Positions 17,007 to 26,188 of a stretch of 64,000 nucleotides of DNA are shown piece by piece. Made by a program: the position numbers and the translations under genes. The notes beneath the pieces are model-generated. The model was not told the DNA's origin and ran no database searches. It saw nothing but the letters and a program-made list of their open reading frames with translations. Position 1 is the first letter of the stretch; each line of letters opens with the position of its first letter. Source of the DNA: JBDTSW01 sp963807385 (GTDB lineage: Bacteria > Actinomycetota > Thermoleophilia > Solirubrobacterales > 70-9); contig CAWEBQ010000005.1 in assembly GCA_963807385.1 (NCBI GenBank), positions 62,001 to 126,000 of the forward strand, written 5' to 3'.

Positions 17007-17648
17007 TTGGAGGCGAGCCAGAGGCCAGCCGACGCGGGCGAGCCGCGTCGCACCCAGTCCGAGCGACGTGCGGCGACGCGCGGCGTGCTGCTTGAGGCGA
17101 CCATCGAGAGCCTGATCGAATCGGGCTACTCCGCCACGACGATCCGGGCGGTCACCGAACGGGCGGGCGTCTCCCAGGGGGCGCAGAGCCACCACTTCCC
17201 GCACCGTCTGGACCTGGTCGCGAGCGCGTTCGAGCAGCTCGCCGAGCAGCGCGTGGCCCGCTACGCGGAGCGCGCTCGCGAGCTGTCCGGCGACCGCGCG
17301 GAGCGCCTGCGCGCCCTTTTGGACCTGCTGTGGGAGGACTTCTCGAGCCAGCTCTTCACCGTCGCGGCCAAGCTCTGGGTAGCGGCGGCCGACGACGAGG
17401 AGTTGCGCGAGCGCCTGATCCCGGTCGAGCGGCGCATCTACAAGGCCACCGCCGAGGTGGCGCGAGAGGTCGCCGGCGAGCTGGGCGCCGAGGGCGACTT
17501 CGACCGCCGGCTGGCCGTCGCGATGAACACCGTCGCGGGGCTGGCCCTCGTGCGCGAGTTCGACCCCTCCGGCCGCGCCAGCCGCGGGAACCCGTGGCCC
17601 TATCACCGGGCCGCGCTCGAGCGGATGCTCGAGGGCGCGAAGGGATGA
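17007..17648 (+). CDS. TetR-family transcriptional regulator
   Basis: 213 residues from a TTG at 17007, ten bases after the MaoC stop. The N-terminal HTH reads RGVLLEATIESLIESGYSAT, TIRAVTERAGVSQGAQSHHF and PHRLDLVASAFEQL, the classic three-helix TetR DNA-binding domain. The C-terminal domain is helical and would bind the effector. Being co-transcribed with maoC, it probably represses its own operon and perhaps the divergent acyl-CoA dehydrogenase, with an acyl-CoA as ligand; this is inferred from context. Confidence 0.85.
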   Translation: MEASQRPADAGEPRRTQSERRAATRGVLLEATIESLIESGYSATTIRAVTERAGVSQGAQSHHFPHRLDLVASAFEQLAEQRVARYAERARELSGDRAERLRALLDLLWEDFSSQLFTVAAKLWVAAADDEELRERLIPVERRIYKATAEVAREVAGELGAEGDFDRRLAVAMNTVAGLALVREFDPSGRASRGNPWPYHRAALERMLEGAKG

Positions 17649-17727
17649 GCCCGCCCTCGTTCCCGGCCGGGCTCGCCTGAGCGCTTGCCCGCAACGCGAC
17701 GGGGAAGGTCCCGAGGCGGAACCCAGC

Positions 17728-18156
17728 TCAGCCGGCCGGGTCGGGCTCCTGGCCTTGCCGGAAGACGCGGTTCGCCGTGATCAGGCCGTCGTCCCCAACG
17801 GTGAAGACGTGGACGGTCGGGATCGCTCCTCCCAGGCCGGTGTCCTTCAATCGTCCATGCAGATAGATGGACGCGACCACGAGGTCGTCCTGGACCTCCA
17901 GCTTCACGACCTCGATGTTGAGGTCGGAGAACTGTTCCCAGACGGCCTCGAAGAACCCGCGCACGCCCTGTCGCCCCCGGTAGGGCCCGCCGAACTGCTC
18001 GCTCGCCTGAGGGTCGCCGGACTCAAAGACGACGTCCTCCGCAAGCGTCGCGACCAGCGCGTCGAGGTCGCCACGGTTGTAGGCGTCGTAGTGGCGGCGC
18101 ACGGCCCCTCGGCGATCCAGCTCCATCCTGGGTGGAGTATCGCTTGCTCCGCTCAA
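17728..18156 (-). CDS. SnoaL-like / NTF2-fold protein
   Basis: 142 residues. HYDAYNRGDLDALVATLAED, GRQGVRGFFEAVWEQF and a C-terminal set of strands give the SnoaL_2 fold. The real start could be the Met at codon 11 (18126), because the first ten residues are polar and unlike the family. The substrate is unknown. It lies 44 bases downstream of nothing on its own strand and ends before the TetR gene, so it appears monocistronic. Confidence 0.7.
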   Translation of the reverse strand: MSGASDTPPRMELDRRGAVRRHYDAYNRGDLDALVATLAEDVVFESGDPQASEQFGGPYRGRQGVRGFFEAVWEQFSDLNIEVVKLEVQDDLVVASIYLHGRLKDTGLGGAIPTVHVFTVGDDGLITANRVFRQGQEPDPAG

Positions 18157-18200
18157 GGCCTACGCGGGGGATGCGATTAGGCGGCGCGTCCGCCGCGCAG

Positions 18201-18758
18201 TCACTCGCCCTCTTCGCGCAGCGGGGTGCGCTCGACCGAGTCGGCGAGCAGCATCTCCTTGGTGAAGATCAGGTCCTCGCGGTTGTAGTCGGCCATCTCG
18301 TACTCATGCCCCATGGTGATCGCGTCGAACGGGCAGGCGACCTCGCAGTAGCCGCAGAAGATGCAGCGGGCGAGGTTGATCTCATAGGTGGCGGCATAGC
18401 GCTCGCCGGCGGAGACGCGGTCCGACGGGTCGTTCTCGGCGGCCACCACGCGGATGCAGTCGGCGGGGCAGGCGGCGGCGCAGAGCGAGCAGCCGACGCA
18501 CTTCTCGATGTCGGTGCCCTCGAACTTGTGGAGCTTGTGCCGCCCGCGAAAGCGCGGGTACACCGGGGTCTTCTCCTCCGGGTACTGGATCGTCACCGGT
18601 CCCTCGAGCAGCCGCCCCATCGTGGTCTTCAGCCCGCGCAGCGTCTCGCCGAACGCGCGGTAGGCACCGGCCGCGCCGCCCGGATCGGGGCCACGCTGGA
18701 CGACGACGACGTCGTCGTCGTTCAGGTAGGGGAACTCGCTGTCGCCGTTGCTCCTCAA
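18201..18758 (-). CDS. nuoI: NADH-quinone oxidoreductase subunit I
   Basis: Iron-sulfur subunit of the peripheral arm that carries clusters N6a and N6b. Two ferredoxin motifs are present: CVGCSLCAAACPADC and CIFCGYCEVACPFDA. The TTG at 18758 overlaps the nuoH stop (TTGA) and gives 185 residues, normal for NuoI. The frame continues upstream only as a shadow of nuoH. It is the last gene of the nuoA-I block; nuoJ follows only after 5.7 kb. Confidence 0.93.
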   Translation of the reverse strand: MRSNGDSEFPYLNDDDVVVVQRGPDPGGAAGAYRAFGETLRGLKTTMGRLLEGPVTIQYPEEKTPVYPRFRGRHKLHKFEGTDIEKCVGCSLCAAACPADCIRVVAAENDPSDRVSAGERYAATYEINLARCIFCGYCEVACPFDAITMGHEYEMADYNREDLIFTKEMLLADSVERTPLREEGE

Positions 18759-19768
18759 AACGCCGTCACCAGTATCGCGGTGACGAGCACGTTCAGGGTC
18801 GCAAGCGGCAACAGGACCTTCCACCCCAGGCTCATCAACTGGTCGTAGCGCAGGCGCGGCAGCGTCGCGCGGATCCAGAAGAAGACGAACATGAGACCGA
18901 GCGTCTTCGTCAGGAACCACACCGGGTCGAGGAAGGGTGGCCCCGGCCCCATCCAGCCGCCGAGGAAGAAGGTGACTGCGATGCCGGAGATCACCAGCAT
19001 CTCGATGTACTCGGCGAGCATGAACGAGCCGAACCGCATGCCTCCGTACTCCGTCTGGTAGCCGGCTACGAGCTCGGCGTCGGCCTCGGGTAGGTCGAAC
19101 GGGGCACGGTTGGCCTCGGCGAAGCCGGCGATCATGAACAGCAGGAAGCCGAGCGCCTGCGGGACGATGTACCAGAGGTTGTCCTGGGCCTCGACGATCT
19201 CCGTCAGCGAGAGCGTGCCGGCCATCATGATCGCGCCGAGCAGGGCCAGGCCCATCGAGATCTCATAGGAGATCAGCTGCGCCGCGGAGCGCATCGCTCC
19301 GAGGAAGCTGTACTTGGAGCCCGACGCCCAGCCGCCGAGCAGCAGGCCGTAGAACGCGAACGAGCCGAACGCGAAGAAGTAGAGGATCCCGATCGAGACG
19401 TCGATCCCGTAGAGGCCCACCTCGTGCCCGAAGATCACCTGGACGTTCCCCCAGGGCAGCAGGGCCATGACGGTCACGCCGGAGAAGACCACCAGAGCCG
19501 GGCCCGCCGCGAACAGCAGCGGCAGCGCGTTCTGCGGCGTGTAGCCCTCCTTGCCGATCAGCTTGATCGCATCCGCCAGCGGCTGCATCAGGCCGAAGGG
19601 GCCGATCCGGTTGGGCCCATAGCGGGCCTGAAAGCGGCCGAGCACCTTGCGCTCGACGACGGTCAGCACCGGGACGATCGCGAAGACGATCGCGAAGATC
19701 ACCAGGCTCTTGATGATCATCACGCCGACCGCCTCGGTGGCGTTGACGACCGCGATCGGAAGCGTCAC
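18755..19768 (-). CDS. nuoH: NADH-quinone oxidoreductase subunit H
   Basis: 337 residues, about eight membrane helices, starting with GTG that overlaps the nuoG stop. Family signatures ERKVLGRFQARYGPNRIGP (about 40-58) and AEANRAPFDLPEADAELVAG (about 218-237) are complete; these form the quinone-binding tunnel at the junction with NuoB/D and the E-channel. Normal length. Confidence 0.97.
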   Translation of the reverse strand: MTLPIAVVNATEAVGVMIIKSLVIFAIVFAIVPVLTVVERKVLGRFQARYGPNRIGPFGLMQPLADAIKLIGKEGYTPQNALPLLFAAGPALVVFSGVTVMALLPWGNVQVIFGHEVGLYGIDVSIGILYFFAFGSFAFYGLLLGGWASGSKYSFLGAMRSAAQLISYEISMGLALLGAIMMAGTLSLTEIVEAQDNLWYIVPQALGFLLFMIAGFAEANRAPFDLPEADAELVAGYQTEYGGMRFGSFMLAEYIEMLVISGIAVTFFLGGWMGPGPPFLDPVWFLTKTLGLMFVFFWIRATLPRLRYDQLMSLGWKVLLPLATLNVLVTAILVTAF

Positions 19769-22227
19769 CCGCCACCGCCCGACTTGACGACCTCGACGAG
19801 GTCCGCCGGCGCGAGCCGGTTGGCGTTCGCCTCGACCGTCGCCTCGATCATGAAGGCGCTGCCGGGCCGGACGCGCTCGCGGACAGCGACCAGCGCCCGG
19901 ACGCTCGTGCCGTTGGACTTCACGTCCACCTCATCGCCCTGGGTGAGCCCGAGGTTCTCGGCGTCGGACGGCGCGATCTCCACCGTCTGCTTGGGCGCCA
20001 GGAACCGCAGCGCCGGATTCCGGTCCGTGACCTCCGAGGCCCAGAGGTCGCGATACGTGCCGAGGTGCAGGCCAGTGCTGTCCGAGGGGTCGGCCCCCGG
20101 CCGGGGATCTGACCCCGGCTGCGGCCGGCCCGCTTGTGGGGCTCCCGGCTCCGGGAATGCCCGGGCCGCTTCGCGATCCTGCCAGCGGACGCCTCGGCCG
20201 CCGATCTCATCCAGCGTCAGACCCGCGTAGAACGAAGCCTCCGCAGCGAGTGCCTCGAGCGCCTCCGACGCCGAGTCGATCTCGGTCTCGTCGCCGAGAA
20301 GCGCCGCGAGCTCGGCCAGGACCTGCCAGCCGGGGCGGGCGTGTCCGGGGTGCGGGACGGAGGGCCGCAGACGCTGGAGGCGCCCGTCCGGATGGGTGAC
20401 CGTTCCCTCCTTCTCCGCGTGTGTCTCCGCCGGGAAGACGACGTCGGCGTATTTGGCGGACTCGTCCTCGAACGCGGCGAAGGCGACGACGAACGAGTGT
20501 TGGAGCGCCTCGCTCCAGCGATCACTGGCCGGGAAGTCCCGCGCCGGGTTCGCGTTGGCGAGCACGACCGCCCCCAGTTCTCCATCGGCGAGCGCCTCGC
20601 GGATGCCCGCCGTGCCGAGTCCCTGCGGTGCCTCCGAGTAGCCGGGGCCGGCTCCCGGCAGCATCCCGGACTCGCGCAGGCCGCGGGCGTTGGCGGCGTC
20701 TGGGACCTCGATCAGCCCGGTTCCCGGCGCCTCGAGCTTCAGGGCCCGGGCGCAGGCGAGCAGGGCCTCGATCGCCTCGGGATCGCGCCCCAGCCGCTCG
20801 CCCCAGAGCACCACCGTCTCCTCCGGGCGCAGCACACCGGCGATCTCGGAGGCAGACTGGCGGTAGGTCTCGGTCACGGGGGCGTCGGGGTCGCCCAGCT
20901 CCGAGGCCAGCGTCCACAGGAAGGCGGTCGCATCGCCCGGCGCGTACCGCGCGGTCTCCTCCGAGCCACCGTCGAGCGTGGTCGGCCGCTCCGTCGCCAC
21001 GGCGACGCGTGCGCGCGTCCGCCGGATGACCTTCCGCACTCGCAGATCGAGGATCGGCATCGCGTGCATGAGGTCCGTCCCCAACACCAGGATCGAGTCG
21101 GCGGCGTCGATGTCGGCCACGGCGGCTCCCCGCTCGGGGCGCGAGAGCTCGACGAGCGCCGCGCGGGTCGTCGCCCCGGCGGCGCGGGAGTCCACGTTCG
21201 GCGAGCCCAGGGCGCCGCGGAGAATGCGCTGCAGCAGATAGGCCTCCTCGTTCGAGGTCCCGCCGGAGGCGATCGCGGCGGCCTTCCGGCCTGCCACGCG
21301 TAGCCCTTCGGCCGCCGCCTCGAGCGCCTCCTCCCAGGCGGCCGGGCGCAGCGAGCCGCCCTGGCGGACCATCGGCTGGGTGATGCGGTCCTCCGAGGAC
21401 ATCATCTGGAAGCCGAAGCGGCCCTTGTCGCAGAGCCACCCGTCGTCGACGTCGTGGTTGTCGCGTGCCAGCACCCGTGCGACGCCCTCGTCGCGAACCG
21501 TGAACTTCACGTTGCACTGGCTAGGGCACAGCGTGCACACCGACCCGGCGTCCTCGATGTCCCAGGGCCGAGCGCGGAACCGATAGGCCTCGGATGTCAG
21601 CGCGCCCACCGGGCAGAGCTCGATGATGTTGCCGTGGAAGGGAGCGATGTAGGGGCGGTCGTCGAAGGTCCCGACGTAGGTGCTCGACCCGCGCTCCAGT
21701 AGTTGGAGTTGCTCGTCCTCGGCGACCTCCTGGCTGAACCGAACGCAGCGGTAGCAGAGGATGCAGCGCTCGCGGTCGATCCGCACGAGCGGGGATAGGG
21801 GGATCGGCTTCTGGAAGTGTCGCTTGGGGTCGGTCACGCGACTGCGGCCGGGCCCCCAGCCCATCGCGATGTCCTGCAGCGGGCACTCGCCGCCCTTGTC
21901 GCAGACCGGGCAGTCCAGCGGATGGTTGACCAGCAGGAACTCGACGACCGCGTTCTGCGCCTCCTTCACCCGATCGGTTCGCGTGTAGACGACCATGCCG
22001 TCGCGGATCGGCGTCGAGCACGCCGTCTGGAGCTTTGGGATGCCCTCGACCTCGACCAGGCACATCCGGCAGGCGCCGACCGGCTCGCCCAGCTTCGGCT
22101 CGTAACAGAACACCGGGATCTCGATGTCGCCGTGCTTGGCGGCGTCCACCAGCATCGTGGCCTCCGGCGCCGTGACCTCGATGCCGTCGACCACGAGGGT
22201 CACGTCCTGGCGCGGGCGGACGGCCAC
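19765..22227 (-). CDS. nuoG: NADH-quinone oxidoreductase subunit G
   Basis: 820 residues. The N-terminal [2Fe-2S] ferredoxin domain has GACRMCLVEVEG; then come HPLDCPVCDKGGECPLQD (N5 region with its His ligand) and CILCYRCVRFSQE (N4). A further CTLCPSQC followed by WLCDKGRF supplies the four Cys of the extra N7 cluster seen in some bacteria. The C-terminal two-thirds is a molybdopterin-oxidoreductase-like domain without evident cofactor ligands. It is part of the NADH-oxidising module of complex I. Confidence 0.95.
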   Translation of the reverse strand: MAVRPRQDVTLVVDGIEVTAPEATMLVDAAKHGDIEIPVFCYEPKLGEPVGACRMCLVEVEGIPKLQTACSTPIRDGMVVYTRTDRVKEAQNAVVEFLLVNHPLDCPVCDKGGECPLQDIAMGWGPGRSRVTDPKRHFQKPIPLSPLVRIDRERCILCYRCVRFSQEVAEDEQLQLLERGSSTYVGTFDDRPYIAPFHGNIIELCPVGALTSEAYRFRARPWDIEDAGSVCTLCPSQCNVKFTVRDEGVARVLARDNHDVDDGWLCDKGRFGFQMMSSEDRITQPMVRQGGSLRPAAWEEALEAAAEGLRVAGRKAAAIASGGTSNEEAYLLQRILRGALGSPNVDSRAAGATTRAALVELSRPERGAAVADIDAADSILVLGTDLMHAMPILDLRVRKVIRRTRARVAVATERPTTLDGGSEETARYAPGDATAFLWTLASELGDPDAPVTETYRQSASEIAGVLRPEETVVLWGERLGRDPEAIEALLACARALKLEAPGTGLIEVPDAANARGLRESGMLPGAGPGYSEAPQGLGTAGIREALADGELGAVVLANANPARDFPASDRWSEALQHSFVVAFAAFEDESAKYADVVFPAETHAEKEGTVTHPDGRLQRLRPSVPHPGHARPGWQVLAELAALLGDETEIDSASEALEALAAEASFYAGLTLDEIGGRGVRWQDREAARAFPEPGAPQAGRPQPGSDPRPGADPSDSTGLHLGTYRDLWASEVTDRNPALRFLAPKQTVEIAPSDAENLGLTQGDEVDVKSNGTSVRALVAVRERVRPGSAFMIEATVEANANRLAPADLVEVVKSGGGG

Positions 22228-23543
22228 TAGGCCTCCACCGCGATAGCGTCCAGCGGCGGCGCGACGTCGAGCGGGGTGGGGGCGGACTCCCGCGCGCTCG
22301 CGACCGCCTCATCGAACTCGCCGCGGAACTTCGCGACCATCGAGGCCACCGGCATCGCCATCGCGTCGCCCAGCACGCACAAACAGTTGCCGATGATGTT
22401 CTCCTGGACCGAGGAGATGATGTCGAGGTCCATCGGGGTGGCCTCGCCCCGGACCACGCGCTCGAGCATCTTCACCGTCCAGTTGGTGCCCTCCCGGCAG
22501 GGGGTGCACTTACCGCAGGACTCGTGGTGGTAGAAGCGCGCGGTGCGGAGGGCCAGCTCGGGGACCGAGATCGAATCGTCGGCGACGATGATGGCTCCCG
22601 ACCCCAGCATCGACCCGGCCTCGGCCATCGCCTCGAACGAGTACGGCAGGTCGAGCTCGTCCGCGGTGAGCACCGGGGCCGAGGAGCCGCCGGGAAACCA
22701 GCACTTCACGGAGCGGCCCGGGGGCGTGCCGCCCGCCAGGCCCTCGATGATCTCGCGCGAGGGGATGCCGAGCTCGATCTCGTAGTTGCCCGGCCGCTGG
22801 ACGCAGCCCGACACCGAGACGACCTTGGTGCCCGGTGACTGCTCGGTGCCGAAGCTCGTGAACCAGTCGGCGCCGTTGTTGACGATGTGGGGGAGGTTGG
22901 CGAGCGTCTCGACGTTGTTGATCAGCGTCGGCCCGCCGTAGAGGCCCTGGATCGCGGGGAAGGGCGGCTTCAGGCGCGGGTTGCCGCGCTTGCCCTCCAG
23001 CGAGTCGAGCAGCGCAGTCTCCTCGCCGCAGATGTAGGCGCCCGCGCCACGGTGGACGACCAGGTCGATCGCGGTCCCCGTCCCAAGGACGTTCTCGCCG
23101 GCGAACCCTGCCTCGTAGGCCTCCGTGAGCGCGCCGTCGAGTACGTCGGCGACCTCCCAGTACTCGCCCCGGATGAAGATGAACGCGTAGCGCGCGCCGG
23201 CGGCAAGGCTGGCGATCAGGCAGCCCTCGATCAGCTGGTGCGGGTTCTTCTGCATCAGCTCGCGGTCCTTGAAGGTGCCGGGCTCGGACTCGTCCGCGTT
23301 GCAGCACAGGTACTTCTCCATGTCGCCTCGCGGGAGGAACCCGGCCTTCTTGCCCATCGAGAACCCCGCGCCGCCACGGCCGCGCAGGCCCGAGGCCTCC
23401 AGCGAGCTCAGCAGCTCGTCGGGCTCGAGCCCGCGGAAGGCGCGCTCCAGCGCCGTGTATCCGCCACGCGCCCGGTAGCCCTCCATCGTCGGGAGCCTGG
23501 GATCGTCGATGTGGCGGTAGAGCAGCCGCGTCTCCTCAGCCAC
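22227..23543 (-). CDS. nuoF: NADH-quinone oxidoreductase subunit F
   Basis: 438 residues. It binds NADH and FMN: GRGGAGFSMGKKAGF (about 54-68), CCNADESEPGTFKDR (about 80-94) and GAGAYICGEETALLDSLEG (about 165-183). The N3 [4Fe-4S] cluster motif ESCGKCTPCREGT lies near residue 340, with the fourth Cys in NCLCVLGD. It is the electron entry site of complex I. The start overlaps nuoE by eight bases. Confidence 0.97.
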   Translation of the reverse strand: MAEETRLLYRHIDDPRLPTMEGYRARGGYTALERAFRGLEPDELLSSLEASGLRGRGGAGFSMGKKAGFLPRGDMEKYLCCNADESEPGTFKDRELMQKNPHQLIEGCLIASLAAGARYAFIFIRGEYWEVADVLDGALTEAYEAGFAGENVLGTGTAIDLVVHRGAGAYICGEETALLDSLEGKRGNPRLKPPFPAIQGLYGGPTLINNVETLANLPHIVNNGADWFTSFGTEQSPGTKVVSVSGCVQRPGNYEIELGIPSREIIEGLAGGTPPGRSVKCWFPGGSSAPVLTADELDLPYSFEAMAEAGSMLGSGAIIVADDSISVPELALRTARFYHHESCGKCTPCREGTNWTVKMLERVVRGEATPMDLDIISSVQENIIGNCLCVLGDAMAMPVASMVAKFRGEFDEAVASARESAPTPLDVAPPLDAIAVEA

Positions 23544-24297
23544 CGCTCACCCCCGCCACACGCGGGTCGGGCTCCGGCTCCGGGCCGCCCGCGGCGCCGC
23601 GCCGCGCGAGCGCCTTTTCCGGCAGCACATCATCGCCGGCGTTCATCTGCGCGACGGCGACGGCGGCGTCGGTCAGCTCGAGCGGCCCGTAATAGATCTC
23701 GTTGATCGAGGCCATCGGGGCCATGTCGCACGCGCCCAGGCACTCGAATCCCTGCACGTAGTACTCGCCGTCGGGTGAGCTGGCGCCGCCGTGGGCCGCT
23801 GCGCCCTGATCGACGCCGGCCGCCTCGCAGAAGGCGCCAAGCAGCTCGTCGGCGCCGTTCATCCAGCAGGAGATGTTGTGGCAGACGAGGACGCGCTTGG
23901 TGCCCTCCGGCTGAGTGTGAAAGAGGTCGTAGAAGCTCGCGACCGACTGCAGGTAGGCGGGGGTGAGGCCCATGACGGCGGCCGCCTGGCGGATGCCGTC
24001 CGGGGAGCACCACCCGTGGTGGCGCTGGATCGCCCACAGGGCGGGGATCGAGGCCGAGCGAAGCTCCGGGTAGCGCGACATCGCCGCCTCGATCGTCTGC
24101 CTGAGCTCCGCCGGGATGTCGACCTCGTGGAGCTCCGGGACGCGCTCGGCGTCCTCGGGCGTCATCGAGTCGATCAGCTCGGCGCGCTGCTCTGCGGTCA
24201 GGTCGTCGGTCGGCCGAAGCGTTGCCGACCGCAACCCGCCCGGATCACCGGTCGCCGGCGCTTCCTGAGAGGACTTGTCGCGAGGTTGCTCTGTCAC
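23536..24297 (-). CDS. nuoE: NADH-quinone oxidoreductase subunit E
   Basis: 253 residues from GTG 24297 (GTGA overlap with nuoD). The thioredoxin-like [2Fe-2S] domain has the four ligands in VCHNISCWMN and CLGACDMAP. It carries cluster N1a and pairs with NuoF. The helical bundle HHGWCSPDGIRQAAAVMGLT precedes it. There is an N-terminal polar extension of about 45 residues and a C-terminal Pro/Gly-rich tail of about 25 residues, both longer than usual. The apparent long frame further upstream is a shadow of nuoD. Confidence 0.93.
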   Translation of the reverse strand: MTEQPRDKSSQEAPATGDPGGLRSATLRPTDDLTAEQRAELIDSMTPEDAERVPELHEVDIPAELRQTIEAAMSRYPELRSASIPALWAIQRHHGWCSPDGIRQAAAVMGLTPAYLQSVASFYDLFHTQPEGTKRVLVCHNISCWMNGADELLGAFCEAAGVDQGAAAHGGASSPDGEYYVQGFECLGACDMAPMASINEIYYGPLELTDAAVAVAQMNAGDDVLPEKALARRGAAGGPEPEPDPRVAGVSGG

Positions 24298-25670
24298 CGG
24301 TCGATGCCTCCGAGGATCGGGTCGAGCATGGCCAGGTTCTGGATCATGTCGGCCACGTACTCGTCGATGCACATGTCGCGCAGGCACTGGAGGTTCACGA
24401 ACGAGGAGTCGCGGAAGTGCACCCGCGCGGGCTTCGCGGATCCGTCGGCGACGACGAAGCAGCCGAGCTCCCCCCGCGGCCCCTCGATCGGGTGGTAGAC
24501 CTCGCCGGGAGCGACGCGGAACCCCTCGGTGACGAGCTTGAAGTGGTGGATCAGGGACTCCATCGAGGTCGACAGCTCGTGGCGGGGCGGCAGCACGACC
24601 TTGCGATCGTCCGCGATCCACGGCCCCTCCGGGAGCCCGTCGATGGCCTGGCGGACGATTCTCACCGACTCCCGCATCTCCTGGATCCGGACGCTGTAGC
24701 GGTCCCAGCCGTCGCCGACGGTGCCGACCGGGATCGAGAACTCGTGATCCGAGTAGGAGAGATAGGGGTCGGCCTTGCGCAGGTCCCAGGGCTCGCCGGC
24801 GGCGCGCAGCAGCGGCCCGGTCACGCCCAGCTCCAGAAGGCGCTCCCGGGAGACGATCCCGACCCCCTTGGTCCGCTGGAGGAAGATCTCGTTGCGGGTC
24901 AGCATCGCCTCGTATTGGTCGATCCGCGTGGGCATCTCGTCGCAGAAGGCGCGCACCTTCTCGGCGAAGCCGACCGGGATGTCCTCGAAGACGCCGCCGA
25001 TCTGGAAGTAGCGGGTGTGCATCCGCTGGCCGGAGGACATCTCGAACATGTCGAGGATCCGGTCGCGCTCGCGGAAGCAGTAGAAGAACATGGACATCGC
25101 GCCGAGGTCGAGCGCCGATGTGCCGAGCCACACCAGGTGCGAGTGGATCCGGTTCAGCTCGAGGTGGATCACCCGCAGGTACTTGGCACGCTCGGGGATC
25201 TCCAGCTCGAGCAGCTGCTCGACGGCGCCGCAGTAGGCCTGCATCTGGAAGTAGTAGGAGATGTAGTCCATCCGCTCGACGAACGGGATGACCTTCCAGT
25301 AGCTCTTGTCCTCACACGATTTCTCGATGCCGGTGTGGACGTAGCCCACGATCGGCTTCAGGTCGCGGACGATCTCGCCCTCCAGGCTCACGAGCAGGCG
25401 CAGCACCCCGTGGGTTGCCGGGTGGTGCGGGCCCATGTTGATCGTCATCAGTTCGGCGTCTGCGCTACCCGGATCGAGCCCGGACTTCTCGATCGGCGAG
25501 GTTCCGATGACCGTCGCGTCGGTGTGCGCGACCCGGTCGCGCCCGGGCGCCGGCGAGGTCCCGTGCCGCACGGACCCCGACGCCCCCGGACGGGGGAACT
25601 CGATCGAGTCGTCGGTGTCCTGGGCGGGAGCGGAGGAGGCGGCGGGCGTTGGTTCAGTCACTCGTACCAC
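24294..25670 (-). CDS. nuoD: NADH-quinone oxidoreductase subunit D
   Basis: 458 residues, 49-kDa subunit that shapes the quinone site with NuoB. NMGPHHPATHGVLRLLVSLEG, GYVHTGIEKSCEDKSY and WLGTSALDLGAMSMFFYCFR are the expected hydrogenase-like large-subunit motifs, without the nickel cysteines. The first about 55 residues are a Pro/Ala-rich extension not usual in the family, and an internal start is possible. It overlaps nuoC by 13 bases. Confidence 0.96.
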   Translation of the reverse strand: MVRVTEPTPAASSAPAQDTDDSIEFPRPGASGSVRHGTSPAPGRDRVAHTDATVIGTSPIEKSGLDPGSADAELMTINMGPHHPATHGVLRLLVSLEGEIVRDLKPIVGYVHTGIEKSCEDKSYWKVIPFVERMDYISYYFQMQAYCGAVEQLLELEIPERAKYLRVIHLELNRIHSHLVWLGTSALDLGAMSMFFYCFRERDRILDMFEMSSGQRMHTRYFQIGGVFEDIPVGFAEKVRAFCDEMPTRIDQYEAMLTRNEIFLQRTKGVGIVSRERLLELGVTGPLLRAAGEPWDLRKADPYLSYSDHEFSIPVGTVGDGWDRYSVRIQEMRESVRIVRQAIDGLPEGPWIADDRKVVLPPRHELSTSMESLIHHFKLVTEGFRVAPGEVYHPIEGPRGELGCFVVADGSAKPARVHFRDSSFVNLQCLRDMCIDEYVADMIQNLAMLDPILGGIDR

Positions 25671-26188
25671 CGCGGCGTCTCGTTCTCGGTGTTGGTGAAG
25701 ATCACCGGCTCGCCGCCGATTGGGAAGTCTCGTCGCTGCGGCCAGCCGGCGTACTCCTCCGGCATCAGGATCCGGCGCAGATCCGGGTGGCCGCGGAAGA
25801 CGATCCCGAAGAAGTCGTAGGCCTCGCGCTCCTGGAAGTCCGCGGTCGGGAAGAGCTCGACGCAGGAGTCCAGCTCGGGCAGCGCGTCGTCGCCGGGGTC
25901 GGCGAGCGCGGCCCGCACCCGCAGACGCTCGACGCGCGCCATGCTCAGCAGCTCGTAGTGGACCCCGAAGCGGGGCTCGGCCGGCAGGTAGTCGGCCGCG
26001 TGCAGGCTGGCGAGGAAGCGGTACTCCTGGCCGGGGGTGTCTCGCAGCCAGCCGAGCACGGCCAGCACCTGGGAGGGATCGACGATCAGACAGGCCTGGC
26101 CGCGGTCGTGGTAGGTCTCCAGCACCGAGCCGGGGTGAGCGTCGTTCAGCTCCCCCGCGATCAGCTCCAGGCCGGGGGCATCAGGCAT
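25658..26188 (-). CDS. nuoC: NADH-quinone oxidoreductase subunit C
   Basis: 176 residues of the 30-kDa subunit. The conserved C-terminal block FQEREAYDFFGIVFRGHPDL followed by RRILMPEEYAGWPQRRDFP is intact. It is a structural subunit linking NuoB, D and G. nuoC and nuoD are separate genes here, not fused. Overlaps nuoB by eight bases. Confidence 0.95.
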   Translation of the reverse strand: MPDAPGLELIAGELNDAHPGSVLETYHDRGQACLIVDPSQVLAVLGWLRDTPGQEYRFLASLHAADYLPAEPRFGVHYELLSMARVERLRVRAALADPGDDALPELDSCVELFPTADFQEREAYDFFGIVFRGHPDLRRILMPEEYAGWPQRRDFPIGGEPVIFTNTENETPRWYE